DNA from: VAXT01 sp963850415
Lineage (GTDB): Bacteria > Actinomycetota > Thermoleophilia > Gaiellales > Gaiellaceae
Length of the DNA: 64,000 nucleotides
Assembly: GCA_963850415.1 (NCBI GenBank)
Contig: CAWKLE010000002.1
Location: 124,001-188,000 of the forward strand
Direction of reading: 5' to 3'
In this document: positions 42,899-51,871 of the stretch, one piece after another
Layout of the letters: every line of letters begins with the position of its first letter
Position numbering within the stretch: position 1 is the stretch's first letter
Program-made: the position numbers and the translations under genes
Notes under the pieces: model-generated
The model's database searches: none
What the model was told of the DNA's origin: nothing
The model's input: the letters and a program-made list of their open reading frames with translations, nothing else

Positions 42899-45379
42899 GT
42901 GCACCTACGAGCGATCAAGCTGCGCGGGTTCAAGTCGTTCCCCGAGCCGGTCGAGGTTCGCCTCGAGCGCGGGGTCGCCGTCGTCGTGGGGCCGAACGGG
43001 TCCGGGAAGTCGAACATCTCGGATGCGCTGCTCTGGGCCGCCGGCAGCCTGGCACCGAGCGAGCTGCGGGCGGAGAAGCCCGACGACGTGCTCTTCGCGG
43101 GCGGCAAGGACCGGGCGCCTGCCGACTACTGCGAGGTCGAGCTGCTGTTCGACAACGAGGACGGCGCGCTCGCTGAGCTGCCGTTCGCGGAGGTCTCGTT
43201 CATGCGGCGGCTGCACCGCGGCGGGGAGGGGCAGTACCTCGTCAACCGCTCGCCGGTGCGGCGCACGGATCTCGTCGAGCTGCTCGCGGACGTCGGGCTC
43301 GGCGGCTCGATGGGCTCGATCATCAGCCAGGGGCGCGTCGAGGAGATCCTCGGCTCGAAGCCGGAGGAGCGGCGCCAGCTCGTCGAGGAGGCGGCCGGGC
43401 TCGGACGCTTCAAGCGCCGGCGCCATCGGGCTGAGCTGAAACTCGCGCGAGTCGCAGTCGACGTCGAGCGAGCGCGCGACCTCGAGGGCGAGGTCAAGAA
43501 GCGGCTGCGACCCCTCGCGCTCCAGGCCACGGCTGCTGAGCGGGCCGAGAAGCTGCGTGGGGAGATCGGCGCCGTGCGGGCGGGGATCGCGCAGCTGGAG
43601 CTGGCCGCGGTCGAGGAGCGGCGCACGTCCGCGGAGGAGCGTCGCGAGGCTGCGACGCTCGCGCGCAATCGCACGGGGAAGGAGCTGGAGGCGCTGCTCG
43701 GCGAGCGCGACCGGGTGGAGGGCGAGCTCGTCGGAGCGGCCGGCGGTCGCGAGGAGGCGACGGCTGCGCGGTACCGGCTCAAGAGCGCGGCCGAGCGGCT
43801 CGACCACCGGCACGAGAGCGCGCAAGCTCTCGCCGGAAGGCTTCGTGCCAATCCTCCGCGGGTACGGTCGGCCGAGCGGGAGCGCCTGCTCGAGGAGGCC
43901 CGGCTCGGGCGCGACCGTCTCGGAGCACTCGAACGCGCGCTCGCCGAGCTCGAGGGCCTGCCGCCGGCCGCGCGGGCGCTCGCGGAGCGTGGAGAGACGC
44001 TCGTCCTCTCGTCGCTCGACGTCGATCAGGGCGACGAGCGGGCAGCCGCCGCTGCACTCGGCTGGCGCGCCGCCGCGCTCGTTGCGGACGACGCGCAGAC
44101 GGCGCTCGACTTTCTCGAACAGGCGCGCGCGGCCGGGCTCGGAAACCTCGGCGTGGTGATCGGCGGTGCGCGGCCGGAGGCGCCGATCGTCGAGAAGGAC
44201 GAACTGCTCCGGTCGACCGAGCTGTCGGTGACGCGCGAGGGCTTCGCGTTCGACCCTGTGCGCGGTGAGCTCTGGTACGCGGGTGAGGCGGCGGAGGCGG
44301 TCCTCCTCGAGCTCGAAGCGCGGCGCCGCTCGCTCGAGGCTGAGATCGCGGAGCTCGAGGCAGCGGCCGAGCGTGCGATGACGCAGGCACCGGCGACGGA
44401 TACGCGTCCGGCCGAGCTCGCCGAGCGGCTGACCGCCGTCCTGGTCGAGTGCGTGCGGCTCGCCGCCCGCTTCGAGCCGAGCCTCGATGCGCGCGCGGAC
44501 GCGCGGGGGCAGCGCGCGAAGGAGCTGGGCGAAGAGTTGCGCGAGCTCGGCGCGAAAGAGGCGGAGCTGAGGCGCGCCGCTTCCGAGGCCGGGGAACGCT
44601 CTTCTGGAATCGAGGTCGAGCTCGCCACGCTCGCCGCGGAGGCCAAGGAGCTCGATCGCCGCATGCAGGAAGCGGGCGCGGAGCCGGCCGAGGGCGACGA
44701 CCCGGATGAGCTCGCAGAGCGACTCGCCCGGCTGGAACGCCGCCGCGAGGCGCTCGGCAGCGTCAACCCGCTGGCGAAGGAGGGGTACGAGCGCGAGAAG
44801 GAGCGCTTGGAAGAGCTGCGCATCCAGCGGGCCGACCTCGAGGCGAGCCTGAAGGAGCTCGAGGCGCTGCGAGACGAGCTCGCGGACACCGTCGAGCGCC
44901 GCTTCGAGGAGACGTTCACCGCAGTCCGCGACCACTTCCAGGAAGTCGCCGCGACGCTCTTCCCCGGCGGCGAGGGCCGCTTGCGGCTGACCGAGCCCGA
45001 GCTCGAGGGCGAAGACGAGGACATCGAGCCGGGAATCGAGATCGAGCTCCGGCCGGCCGGCAAGAAGGTGACGCGGCTCTCACTCCTGTCGGGCGGCGAG
45101 AAGGCACTCGGCGCGATCTCGTTCCTGTTCGCGCTCTTCCTCGCCCGGCCGCACCCGTTCTACCTCCTGGACGAGGTCGAGGCCGCGCTCGACGACGCGA
45201 ACATCGGCCGCTTCGTCGCGCTCCTGCGCCGCTACTCCGAGGAGGCGCAGTTCATCGTCATCACGCACCAGAAGAAGACGATGGAGGCCGCGGACATCCT
45301 CTACGGCGTGACCATGGGCGCCGACGGCGTCTCCCAGATCGTGTCGCGGCGCCTCCCGCGCGAAGCCGTCGCCGCGTAG
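42899..45379 (+). CDS. smc: Chromosome segregation protein SMC, unusually short
   Basis: 826 residues against about 1150-1200 for typical bacterial SMC. Head halves are intact: Walker A GPNGSGKSNISDAL at residues 31-44, SIISQGRVEEILGSKPEERR at about 140, C-terminal signature LSLLSGGEKALGAISFLFAL near 727-746 and Walker B FYLLDEVEAALDD near 753. A reduced hinge lies near 375-465 (DERAAAAALGWRAAALVADD). The two coiled-coil arms are each about 200-225 residues rather than about 330. GTG start. No scpA/scpB in the window. ftsY follows, as in many bacteria. Confidence 0.93.
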   Translation: MHLRAIKLRGFKSFPEPVEVRLERGVAVVVGPNGSGKSNISDALLWAAGSLAPSELRAEKPDDVLFAGGKDRAPADYCEVELLFDNEDGALAELPFAEVSFMRRLHRGGEGQYLVNRSPVRRTDLVELLADVGLGGSMGSIISQGRVEEILGSKPEERRQLVEEAAGLGRFKRRRHRAELKLARVAVDVERARDLEGEVKKRLRPLALQATAAERAEKLRGEIGAVRAGIAQLELAAVEERRTSAEERREAATLARNRTGKELEALLGERDRVEGELVGAAGGREEATAARYRLKSAAERLDHRHESAQALAGRLRANPPRVRSAERERLLEEARLGRDRLGALERALAELEGLPPAARALAERGETLVLSSLDVDQGDERAAAAALGWRAAALVADDAQTALDFLEQARAAGLGNLGVVIGGARPEAPIVEKDELLRSTELSVTREGFAFDPVRGELWYAGEAAEAVLLELEARRRSLEAEIAELEAAAERAMTQAPATDTRPAELAERLTAVLVECVRLAARFEPSLDARADARGQRAKELGEELRELGAKEAELRRAASEAGERSSGIEVELATLAAEAKELDRRMQEAGAEPAEGDDPDELAERLARLERRREALGSVNPLAKEGYEREKERLEELRIQRADLEASLKELEALRDELADTVERRFEETFTAVRDHFQEVAATLFPGGEGRLRLTEPELEGEDEDIEPGIEIELRPAGKKVTRLSLLSGGEKALGAISFLFALFLARPHPFYLLDEVEAALDDANIGRFVALLRRYSEEAQFIVITHQKKTMEAADILYGVTMGADGVSQIVSRRLPREAVAA

Positions 45380-45382
45380 CCT
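45377..45382 (+). promoter_or_regulatory. -10 element of ftsY, leaderless geometry
   Basis: TAGCCT overlaps the smc stop and ends 8 bases before the ftsY GTG. Confidence 0.4.
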
Positions 45383-45390
45383 CTCGCGCT

Positions 45391-46335
45391 GTGACGACGT
45401 GGAGCGCCCTTCTCGGGGACCAGGAGCGTGACGAGGAGCGGGCCGCCGAGCCCAGCTTCTTCGGACGCCTGCGCGACTCGCTCGGCAAGAGCCGGCGCGC
45501 GCTGGCCGGCCAGCTCGCCGCAGCCGCCTTCGACCCGACCGACGACCAGGCGTGGGAGCGGCTCGAGGAGGCGCTGATCGCGGCCGACGTCGGCGTGCCG
45601 GCCACCGCCGAGCTCGTCCAGCGGCTCGAGGCGCGCGGCGTGGCCGGCGATCTCACCGAGCCTCTCGTCGAGGAAGCGTCGTCGATGCTCGGGGAGCCGG
45701 GGACGCTCTCGGTGCGCGACCAGCCGAGCGTTCTCCTCGTCGTCGGTGTCAACGGCACGGGGAAGACGACGACGATCGGGAAGCTCGCCTACCACCTCAA
45801 CGACCACGGGCGCTCGGTGATCGTGGCCGCGGCGGACACGTTCCGGGCCGCCGCCGAGGAGCAGCTCGAGATCTGGGCGAAGCGCGCCGACGCGGACTTC
45901 GTGGGCTCGGAGCGCGGGGGAGACCCGGCCGCGGTCGCCTACGACGCGATCGGCGCCGCCACGGCGCGCGGCCGAGACGTCGTCATCGTCGACACCGCGG
46001 GGCGCCTGCACACGCAGACGAACCTGATGGAGGAGCTGGCGAAGATCCGCCGCGTGATCGAGGGCCGTCTCGAGGGCGCGCCGCACGAGACGCTCCTCGT
46101 CGTCGACGCCACCACCGGCCAGAACGGCGTCCGCCAGGCGCAGCTCTTCGGCGAGTCGGTGGCGGTCAGCGGCGTCGCGCTGACGAAGCTCGACGGCTCG
46201 GCCAAGGGCGGAGTCGCGCTCGCGATCGCCCACGAGCTCGGATTGCCGGTCAAGCTCGTGGGCGTCGGCGAAGGGATCGAGGACCTGAGGCCCTTCAATC
46301 CCCGAGAGTTCGCGCAGGCGCTCCTCGAGAGCTAG
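45391..46335 (+). CDS. ftsY: Signal recognition particle receptor FtsY
   Basis: 314 residues, GTG start. A short acidic N-terminus (GDQERDEERAAEPSFFGRL) precedes the N domain and the GTPase G domain: VVGVNGTGKTTTIGKLAYHL, the insertion-box AAADTFRAAAEEQLEIW, VDTAGRLHTQTNLMEEL, TKLDGSAKGGVALAIAHELG and the C-terminal GVGEGIEDLRPFNPREFA. It docks SRP-ribosome complexes at the membrane. Its partner ffh lies about 4 kb downstream. The 3' end overlaps the convergent dodecin gene by 4 bases. Confidence 0.97.
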   Translation: MTTWSALLGDQERDEERAAEPSFFGRLRDSLGKSRRALAGQLAAAAFDPTDDQAWERLEEALIAADVGVPATAELVQRLEARGVAGDLTEPLVEEASSMLGEPGTLSVRDQPSVLLVVGVNGTGKTTTIGKLAYHLNDHGRSVIVAAADTFRAAAEEQLEIWAKRADADFVGSERGGDPAAVAYDAIGAATARGRDVVIVDTAGRLHTQTNLMEELAKIRRVIEGRLEGAPHETLLVVDATTGQNGVRQAQLFGESVAVSGVALTKLDGSAKGGVALAIAHELGLPVKLVGVGEGIEDLRPFNPREFAQALLES

Positions 46336-46538
46336 CTCTCGACGCCGAACGCGATGTCGACCGTGGCGCGGTACTGGCTGATCCGACCGTCCTCGACCTG
46401 TGCGCTCATGGAGACGACGTGCGCGCCGCTGATCCCGCGGATCGTCTTCGACGCTTCCTGAACCGCCGCGTCGGCGGCCTTCGCCCAGCTCTCCGGTGAC
46501 GAGCCGATGACTCTCACGACCTTGGCAACAGCTGCCAT
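46332..46538 (-). CDS. Dodecin (flavin-storage protein)
   Basis: 68 residues, matching dodecin in size and pattern: KVVRVIGSSPESWAKAADAA, VQEASKTIRGISGAHVVSMS, DGRISQYRATVDIAFGVE. Dodecins form hollow dodecamers that bind flavin or CoA. The conserved flavin-stacking Trp is present (ESWAKA). It is the downstream member of three small minus-strand genes. Confidence 0.93.
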   Translation of the reverse strand: MAAVAKVVRVIGSSPESWAKAADAAVQEASKTIRGISGAHVVSMSAQVEDGRISQYRATVDIAFGVES

Positions 46539-46594
46539 CTCTTCGCTCCCTTCCTCGCTAGTGGGCGGCGGAGTCTAAACGTCGATCGGGTTCG

Positions 46595-46801
46595 TCAACC
46601 GCTCGGCCCGAGGGTGACGATGTAGTCGCGAACGGGGTTCTCGATCTCGACTTCGAACTCCACGACACGGAGCCTGATGTATTCGCCGTGCGTGGGCTTG
46701 CCGTACCTCTCTTCGTACCTCTCGACCGCGTCCTTGACCGCGAGGCTGAATCCGAGAGGCGAGTGCCCCTTGATCGGCTCGTCTTCCGGGGTCATCGACA
46801 T
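46595..46801 (-). CDS. Small dodecin-like protein, paralogue A
   Basis: 68 residues: FSLAVKDAVERYEERYGKPT, then EYIRLRVVEFEVEIENPVRD and YIVTLGPSG. One amphipathic helix followed by beta strands, in the layout of dodecin, but without the SPxSW flavin motif. It shares the RVVE-x-x-V-NPVRDY core with the gene at 46888. Dodecin-like fold is an inference. An AGAGGCGAG-type purine-rich stretch is present near the ATG. Confidence 0.7.
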   Translation of the reverse strand: MSMTPEDEPIKGHSPLGFSLAVKDAVERYEERYGKPTHGEYIRLRVVEFEVEIENPVRDYIVTLGPSG

Positions 46802-46887
46802 TTCTGCTCCTTTCGTCGACCCTGTTCGGCCGATCCTACGCCGGGAGCAGAGGGCGCGCCTTCATGCGCGAGAGGTACGCCTGTCGG

Positions 46888-47073
46888 CTAGCCGCCCGGG
46901 GCGAGCACCACGTGGTAGTCGCGAACCGGGTTCGTCACCGTGACTCTCATCTCGACGACGCGCAGGGTCACGGGCTTTCCCGACGTGCCTTCCTTCGCGT
47001 GGTAGTCCTCCACCGCTGCCGCAGTCGCATCCTTGAAGCCGTTCTCGTGCCGTCCTTCATAGGTCTTCGCCAT
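46888..47073 (-). CDS. Small dodecin-like protein, paralogue B
   Basis: 61 residues: KTYEGRHENGFKDATAAAVE, VTLRVVEMRVTVTNPVRDYH, ending VVLAPGG. It is clearly related to the 68-residue protein at 46595-46801. The helix carries His, Asp and Glu residues but no flavin Trp. A GGGAGAG ribosome site precedes the ATG. It is the first of the three-gene minus-strand cluster. Function unknown. Confidence 0.7.
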   Translation of the reverse strand: MAKTYEGRHENGFKDATAAAVEDYHAKEGTSGKPVTLRVVEMRVTVTNPVRDYHVVLAPGG

Positions 47074-47112
47074 GGTCGCTCTCTCCCTTCGGTTTGGCTG
47101 GGTCGGCGAATC

Positions 47113-50100
47113 CTAAGCCGGATGGATGGAACCAACGGGCAGCCGAGCCACGGCCGCCACGTTTCCCTTCCGCTCCCAGGCCTCGCGGGCTCCCGCGAGC
47201 AACGACGTCTGCTCGTCTCCGGGCCCGATCACGTCGGCGAGACACACGAACGCTCGCGCCTGGAGGTCCGGCCAGTCCGTGTCGCGGGCACGCGTGAGCG
47301 CGTCTCGCGCGAGATCGTCAGCCGCGGTCGGATCCTGCTCAGCGAGCGCGCGAGCCCGTGCCATCCGCCACAGCACCTGCACGACAACGTCGCTTTCCGG
47401 AGCGTGCTGCTCGGCGAAACTCGAAATCTCGAGGGCTTCCGCTCTCCTCTCTGCGACGCTGAGCGCATCGGCGAAGAAGCCGGCGATCGTTGCGGTGGCG
47501 CTCATCGCACCCATCTGGCGCACGGTGTCGAAGGACCAGCGCAGGATCGCGACTGCCTCGTCCGGCTGATCGGCCAACTGCTCGATCTCCGCGGCGATCA
47601 GCGATGCGACGGTCGCGACTCGGAAGTGCCGGCCGAGCTCTTCGTGGACGGAGCGGGCCTGCGAGTACATGCTCCGGGCCTCGTCGAAGTCGCCCTGCAT
47701 CGCGCGCAGGCCCGCGAGAACGGTGCTGACGGAGGCCTCCAGGAGCCGGTCATCCGCCTGTTCCGCGAGATACTGCTCGCACCGCGCGAGTGCCTCGGGG
47801 ACCGGTGTTCGACCGTAGTACAGCGCCTGCGTGTGGAAGAACGTCATTGCTGCAATCTCGGTCGTGTCGCCCGCGCGTCGTGCATGCTCGAGCGCTCGCT
47901 CGAGCCCCTCCGCGCGCGCTTCCCACCGGCCGGCGTTGACGGCCGGCTCACTCTTGAGCAACCACGCCTTGGCGAGCCCTTCGTCATCCCCGAGCTCCTC
48001 GAGCAGGGGAAGCGTCTGGTCTGCGACGGACGAGTCATCGAGCGCCGAGCCCTCGGGCTGCGTGAACGTGCGGAAGAACTCCCGCTCGATCGTCGTGCGC
48101 AGCTCGAGCCGGCGGTCACCGGCCGCGGTCGCGGCGTCGAGCGCCTCGGTCAGCGCTTCGTCTGCATGCGCGAAGTCGCCGGTGCGCATGCGCGCCCGCC
48201 CGAGGTCGACGAGCAGCGCCGGCCGCTCCAGGTGATCGGCCGGGAGTAGATCGACGGCCCGCGAGATGAGCACAGCGCCTGCAGAAACGTCCCCGCGGGA
48301 CACGATCGCGCGACGGCCGGCTGCCGCCAGTCGCTCCCCAGCTCTCGTCGCGAGCTCGGGGGAGTCACCGCCGGGGCCGAGCTCTGCGCGGTAGCCATGT
48401 GCCTGCTCGAGGTGGTAGCCGATGATCTCGTCGAGCTCGCTCGCGCGCTCACCGGCGGTCCGCTCGAGCCACGCGGCGTGGCGTTCGTGCAGCTGTGCTC
48501 TTGTCTCTTTGGGGATCCCGAGATACGCGGCGTCGCGAATCAAGATGTGGCGGAAACGGAAGCCATCCTCCTCCGGAAAGATCGAGGCACCGGGCTCGAT
48601 GAACTCCTTCCGCGCCAGCGTCATGAGGCGCGGTCCGGCAGAACCCCGCTCCTTCTCGGGCGTGAGCTCGGCGATCGCACTCCGCCAGAACTCCTTGCCA
48701 ATCACGGCGGCGCGTTCGATCACGGCCCGCTCCTCGGGCTCGAGGCGGTCGAGGCGGGCAGCCAGGAGTGCATGGATCGTCGGCGGAATCGCGAGATCGT
48801 GCGAGGCCGACCCGTTCTCCGTCAGCATCGCGAGCATCTGCTCGACGTAGAGCGGGTTGCCCTCTGCGGCCTCGGTGATCTGCGTGTAGAGGCTCGGTGC
48901 GAGCTCCGTCTCCCCGCGCAGCGCCTCGAGCAGCGCCTCGGCTTCCGGCCCGGACAGCGGATCGAGCACGATCGACGACGCACTCGGCGCGGCCCCGAGC
49001 CAGCCGGGATGCTGCTCGAGCAGATCGGGGCGAGCCATGCAGACGATCAGGATCGGCGCGTCTCGAACCCAGCCGAGCAGGTACTCGATGAGATCCAGGA
49101 AGGTCGGCTCTGCCCACTGCAGGTCGTCGAACGCGATGACGACCGGCTGGTTGCGTGCTAGTCGCTCCAGCAGCCGGCGGACCGCCCACATCGTCTCCTC
49201 CGGGCCACTCTTGCTGCCGGCGATTCCGATTGCGCCCGCGATCCGGGCCGCGACCTTGTTTGCGTCGGGCTCGCCGTCGAGAAGTCTCTCGATCCCTTCG
49301 CGGGTTACCTCGCCCGCTGCCCTCCGGACGAGGTCTCGCAGCGGCCAGTACGTGATTCCCTTGCCGTAGGGAAGACATCGTCCGACGAGGACCGAGGCCT
49401 CGTCGTCCACGCTCGACAGCAGTTCCTTGACGAGCCGAGACTTGCCGATCCCAGCCGTCCCGATGACGCTGATCACGCGGCACTCGCGCGCCCGAGCCGC
49501 CTCCTCGAACGCGGCGCGCAGACGATCGAGCTCCTGCTCGCGTCCGACCATCGGCGCGTCGAGTCGCCTCGCATAGGCAGGCGCGCCGGTGAGAACGCCG
49601 AGCAGGCGCCACGCACGCACCGGTTGCGACTTCCCCTTCAACTGGAGCGGCTCGAGCGGCTCGACGAGCACCGCCTCTCGCACGAGGCGATAGGTGCTGT
49701 CACCGATCAGGATCTCACCGGGGCTGGCGGCCGCCTCGAGCCGTTGTGCCGTCGCGACGGCGGAGCCGGTCGCGAACGCCTGCCCCTCGGCCGGATCGCC
49801 CGCCACGACTTCGCCCGTGTTGATTCCGGTGCGCACTCGCAGCTCCATGCCGAACTCGGCTCGCAGCTCCTCGTTCAGCGCATGGAGCGCTTCCCGCAGC
49901 TCCGTCACGGCTCGCACCGCCCGCAGCGCGTCGTCCTCGTGGACGACGGGAATCCCGAAGACAGCCATCACCGCGTCGCCGATGAACTTCTCGACCGTTC
50001 CCCCGTGGTGCTCGAGAACGCGGCTGACCTCGATGAAATAGCGCGAGAGCATCCGCCGGTAGCTCTCTGCGTCGAGCGCCTCGCCGAGCGGCGTCGAGTC

Positions 50101-50238
50101 GATCACGTCCGAGAAGACGACGGTCACCGTCTTGCGCATCTCGCGCGGCGCAGCAGCCTCCTCCAGGGGGGCGCCGCATGCGAGGCAGAACCGTGCGTGA
50201 TCCGGGTTGGCCTCGCCACACCGGGGGCAAGCGGCCAT
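47113..50238 (-). CDS. Class III nucleotide cyclase-AAA ATPase-TPR signalling protein
   Basis: 1041 residues, cytoplasmic. Zinc ribbon at 4-23 (CPRCGEANP ... CLACGAPL). Class III cyclase domain at about 35-200 with metal-binding VVFSDVIDST and KFIGDAVMAVFG. The segment usually reading VNxAARLE is VATAQRLE, so the transition-state Asn is missing while the Arg remains. AAA/STAND ATPase from about 240: GTAGIGKSRLVKEL and VIAFDDLQW. TPR-type helical repeats from about 620 to the end. It is a regulator of the type abundant in high-GC actinobacteria and mycobacteria. Divergent from ffh, 49 bases apart. Confidence 0.92.
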   Translation of the reverse strand: MAACPRCGEANPDHARFCLACGAPLEEAAAPREMRKTVTVVFSDVIDSTPLGEALDAESYRRMLSRYFIEVSRVLEHHGGTVEKFIGDAVMAVFGIPVVHEDDALRAVRAVTELREALHALNEELRAEFGMELRVRTGINTGEVVAGDPAEGQAFATGSAVATAQRLEAAASPGEILIGDSTYRLVREAVLVEPLEPLQLKGKSQPVRAWRLLGVLTGAPAYARRLDAPMVGREQELDRLRAAFEEAARARECRVISVIGTAGIGKSRLVKELLSSVDDEASVLVGRCLPYGKGITYWPLRDLVRRAAGEVTREGIERLLDGEPDANKVAARIAGAIGIAGSKSGPEETMWAVRRLLERLARNQPVVIAFDDLQWAEPTFLDLIEYLLGWVRDAPILIVCMARPDLLEQHPGWLGAAPSASSIVLDPLSGPEAEALLEALRGETELAPSLYTQITEAAEGNPLYVEQMLAMLTENGSASHDLAIPPTIHALLAARLDRLEPEERAVIERAAVIGKEFWRSAIAELTPEKERGSAGPRLMTLARKEFIEPGASIFPEEDGFRFRHILIRDAAYLGIPKETRAQLHERHAAWLERTAGERASELDEIIGYHLEQAHGYRAELGPGGDSPELATRAGERLAAAGRRAIVSRGDVSAGAVLISRAVDLLPADHLERPALLVDLGRARMRTGDFAHADEALTEALDAATAAGDRRLELRTTIEREFFRTFTQPEGSALDDSSVADQTLPLLEELGDDEGLAKAWLLKSEPAVNAGRWEARAEGLERALEHARRAGDTTEIAAMTFFHTQALYYGRTPVPEALARCEQYLAEQADDRLLEASVSTVLAGLRAMQGDFDEARSMYSQARSVHEELGRHFRVATVASLIAAEIEQLADQPDEAVAILRWSFDTVRQMGAMSATATIAGFFADALSVAERRAEALEISSFAEQHAPESDVVVQVLWRMARARALAEQDPTAADDLARDALTRARDTDWPDLQARAFVCLADVIGPGDEQTSLLAGAREAWERKGNVAAVARLPVGSIHPA

Positions 50239-50273
50239 GTCCTCGTCAAGTATGGAGAGAAGAGGGCCGCGAG

Positions 50274-50279
50274 TACACT
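50274..50279 (+). promoter_or_regulatory. -10 element of ffh, leaderless geometry
   Basis: TACACT ends 8 bases before the GTG at 50288; this supports GTG 50288 over the in-frame ATG at 50207. Confidence 0.5.
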
Positions 50280-50287
50280 GGCCTGCT

Positions 50288-51625
50288 GTGTTCGATGCGC
50301 TTTCAGACCGCCTCCAGGAGGCGCTGCACGACGTCCGCGGCCGGGGCAGGCTCGACGAGGACGCGATCTCCCGCGCCATGCGCGAAATCCGCCTCGCGCT
50401 GCTCGAGGCCGACGTCAATTTCAAGGTCGTGAAGGACTTCGTCGCGCGGGTGCGCGAGCGGGCGCTCGGCGCCGACGTGACGAAGAGCCTCACGCCCGGG
50501 CAGGAGGTCGTGCGCATCGTCCACGAGGAGCTGACGACGCTCATGGGCAGTGGCGACTCGAAGCTCGCGTTCGCCAGCCGTCCTCCGACGGTGATCCTGC
50601 TCGCGGGCCTCCAGGGCTCGGGCAAGACGACGACCGCGGCGAAGCTCGCGCTCCTCCTGCGCAAGGAGGGCCACTCGCCCGCGCTCGTCGCCGCCGACCT
50701 CGCTCGCCCGGCAGCCGTCGAGCAGCTCGAGCAGCTGGGCCGCGAGCTCCAGATCCCGGTCTTCACGGCGCCCGATCCGGTCCAGGCGGTGACCACGGGA
50801 ATCGACCAGGCGCGGAGCCAGGGCAAGGACGTCGTCATCCTCGACACCGCGGGCCGGCTGCACATCGACGAGGCGCTCATGGAAGAGCTCGGCGCTGTGC
50901 GCGACGCGGCGAAGCCGACGAACGTCCTGCTCGTGCTCGACGCGATGACCGGCCAGGAGGCGGTCTCGGTCGCGGAGGCGTTCCAGGAGCGTGTCGCCTT
51001 CGACGGCGTCGTCCTCACGAAGCTCGACGGAGACGCGCGCGGCGGCGCTGCGCTCTCGGTCAAGGCGGTCACCGGCAAGCCGATCAAGCTTGCCTCGATC
51101 GGGGAGAAGCTCGACCAGATCGAGTACTTCCATCCAGACCGCATGGCCTCGCGCATCCTCGGCATGGGCGACGTCCTGACGCTGATCGAGAAGGCGGAGG
51201 CAGCCGCCGACGAGGACGAGCAGGCGCGGCTCGAGCAGCAGTTCATGGCCGGCGAGTTCACCTTCGACGATTTCCTCGCCAGCTACAAGATGCTGCGGCG
51301 CATGGGGCCGCTGCAGGGCGTGCTCTCGATGCTCCCGGGAGTCGGCAAGCAGCTCCAGGGCATCGACGTGAACGAGCGGGACATGGGGCGCGTCGAAGCA
51401 ATCGTGCTCTCGATGACGCCCCAGGAACGGCGCATGCCGCACCTGATCGATGGCTCACGCCGCAAGCGGATCGCCGCGGGTAGCGGGACCTCGGTCCAGC
51501 AGGTCAACCAGCTGCTGTCGGCGCGCAAGCAGATGCAGAAGATGATGAAGCAGGTGAAGAAAGGCAAAATGCCGGGGCTCCCGCCGGAGCTCCTCCAGCA
51601 AGCGCAGCAACAACAAAGGAGATAG
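50288..51625 (+). CDS. ffh: Signal recognition particle protein Ffh
   Basis: 445 residues, GTG start. N domain FDALSDRLQEALHDVRG, G domain LLAGLQGSGKTTTAAKLALL, VAADLARPAAVEQL, ILDTAGRLHIDEALMEEL, TKLDGDARGGAALSV and IGEKLDQIEYFHPDRMASRI. The methionine-rich M domain starts near 315 and has GQKQ-like MGPLQGVLSMLPG, then RRMPHLIDGSRRKRIAAGSG with the SRP-RNA-binding helix. It targets nascent membrane proteins to FtsY. rpsP follows at once (stop and ATG adjacent). Confidence 0.97.
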   Translation: MFDALSDRLQEALHDVRGRGRLDEDAISRAMREIRLALLEADVNFKVVKDFVARVRERALGADVTKSLTPGQEVVRIVHEELTTLMGSGDSKLAFASRPPTVILLAGLQGSGKTTTAAKLALLLRKEGHSPALVAADLARPAAVEQLEQLGRELQIPVFTAPDPVQAVTTGIDQARSQGKDVVILDTAGRLHIDEALMEELGAVRDAAKPTNVLLVLDAMTGQEAVSVAEAFQERVAFDGVVLTKLDGDARGGAALSVKAVTGKPIKLASIGEKLDQIEYFHPDRMASRILGMGDVLTLIEKAEAAADEDEQARLEQQFMAGEFTFDDFLASYKMLRRMGPLQGVLSMLPGVGKQLQGIDVNERDMGRVEAIVLSMTPQERRMPHLIDGSRRKRIAAGSGTSVQQVNQLLSARKQMQKMMKQVKKGKMPGLPPELLQQAQQQQRR

Positions 51626-51871
51626 ATGGCAGTTCGAATGAGGCTGACCCGCGTCGGGTCGAAGAAGAACCCGGTCTACCGGGTGGTCGTGGCCGACTCG
51701 CGCTCGCCGCGCGACGGCAAGTTCATCGAGATCGTGGGCCGCTACAACCCACAGACCGACCCCTCGACGATCGACTTCGACGAGGACAAGGTCAAGGAGT
51801 GGCTCTCGAAGGGCGCGACGCCGTCGAACACGGTCGCGCGCCTGCTCAAGAAGGCGAACGTCGGTGGCTGA
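51626..51871 (+). CDS. rpsP: Ribosomal protein bS16
   Basis: 81 residues. The start AVRMRLTRVGSKKNPVYRVV is diagnostic, followed by VADSRSPRDGKFIEIVGRYN and the C-terminal SKGATPSNTVARLLKKANV. The ATG directly follows the ffh stop with AAAGGAG just upstream. The ffh-rpsP-khpA-rimM-trmD-rplS series is a conserved ribosome-related operon. Confidence 0.98.
   Translation: MAVRMRLTRVGSKKNPVYRVVVADSRSPRDGKFIEIVGRYNPQTDPSTIDFDEDKVKEWLSKGATPSNTVARLLKKANVGG

Noticed and set aside
50239..51261. Extension of the cyclase-AAA gene by 341 codons upstream
   Set aside because: The extension is antisense to ffh; the conserved zinc ribbon begins right after ATG 50238.
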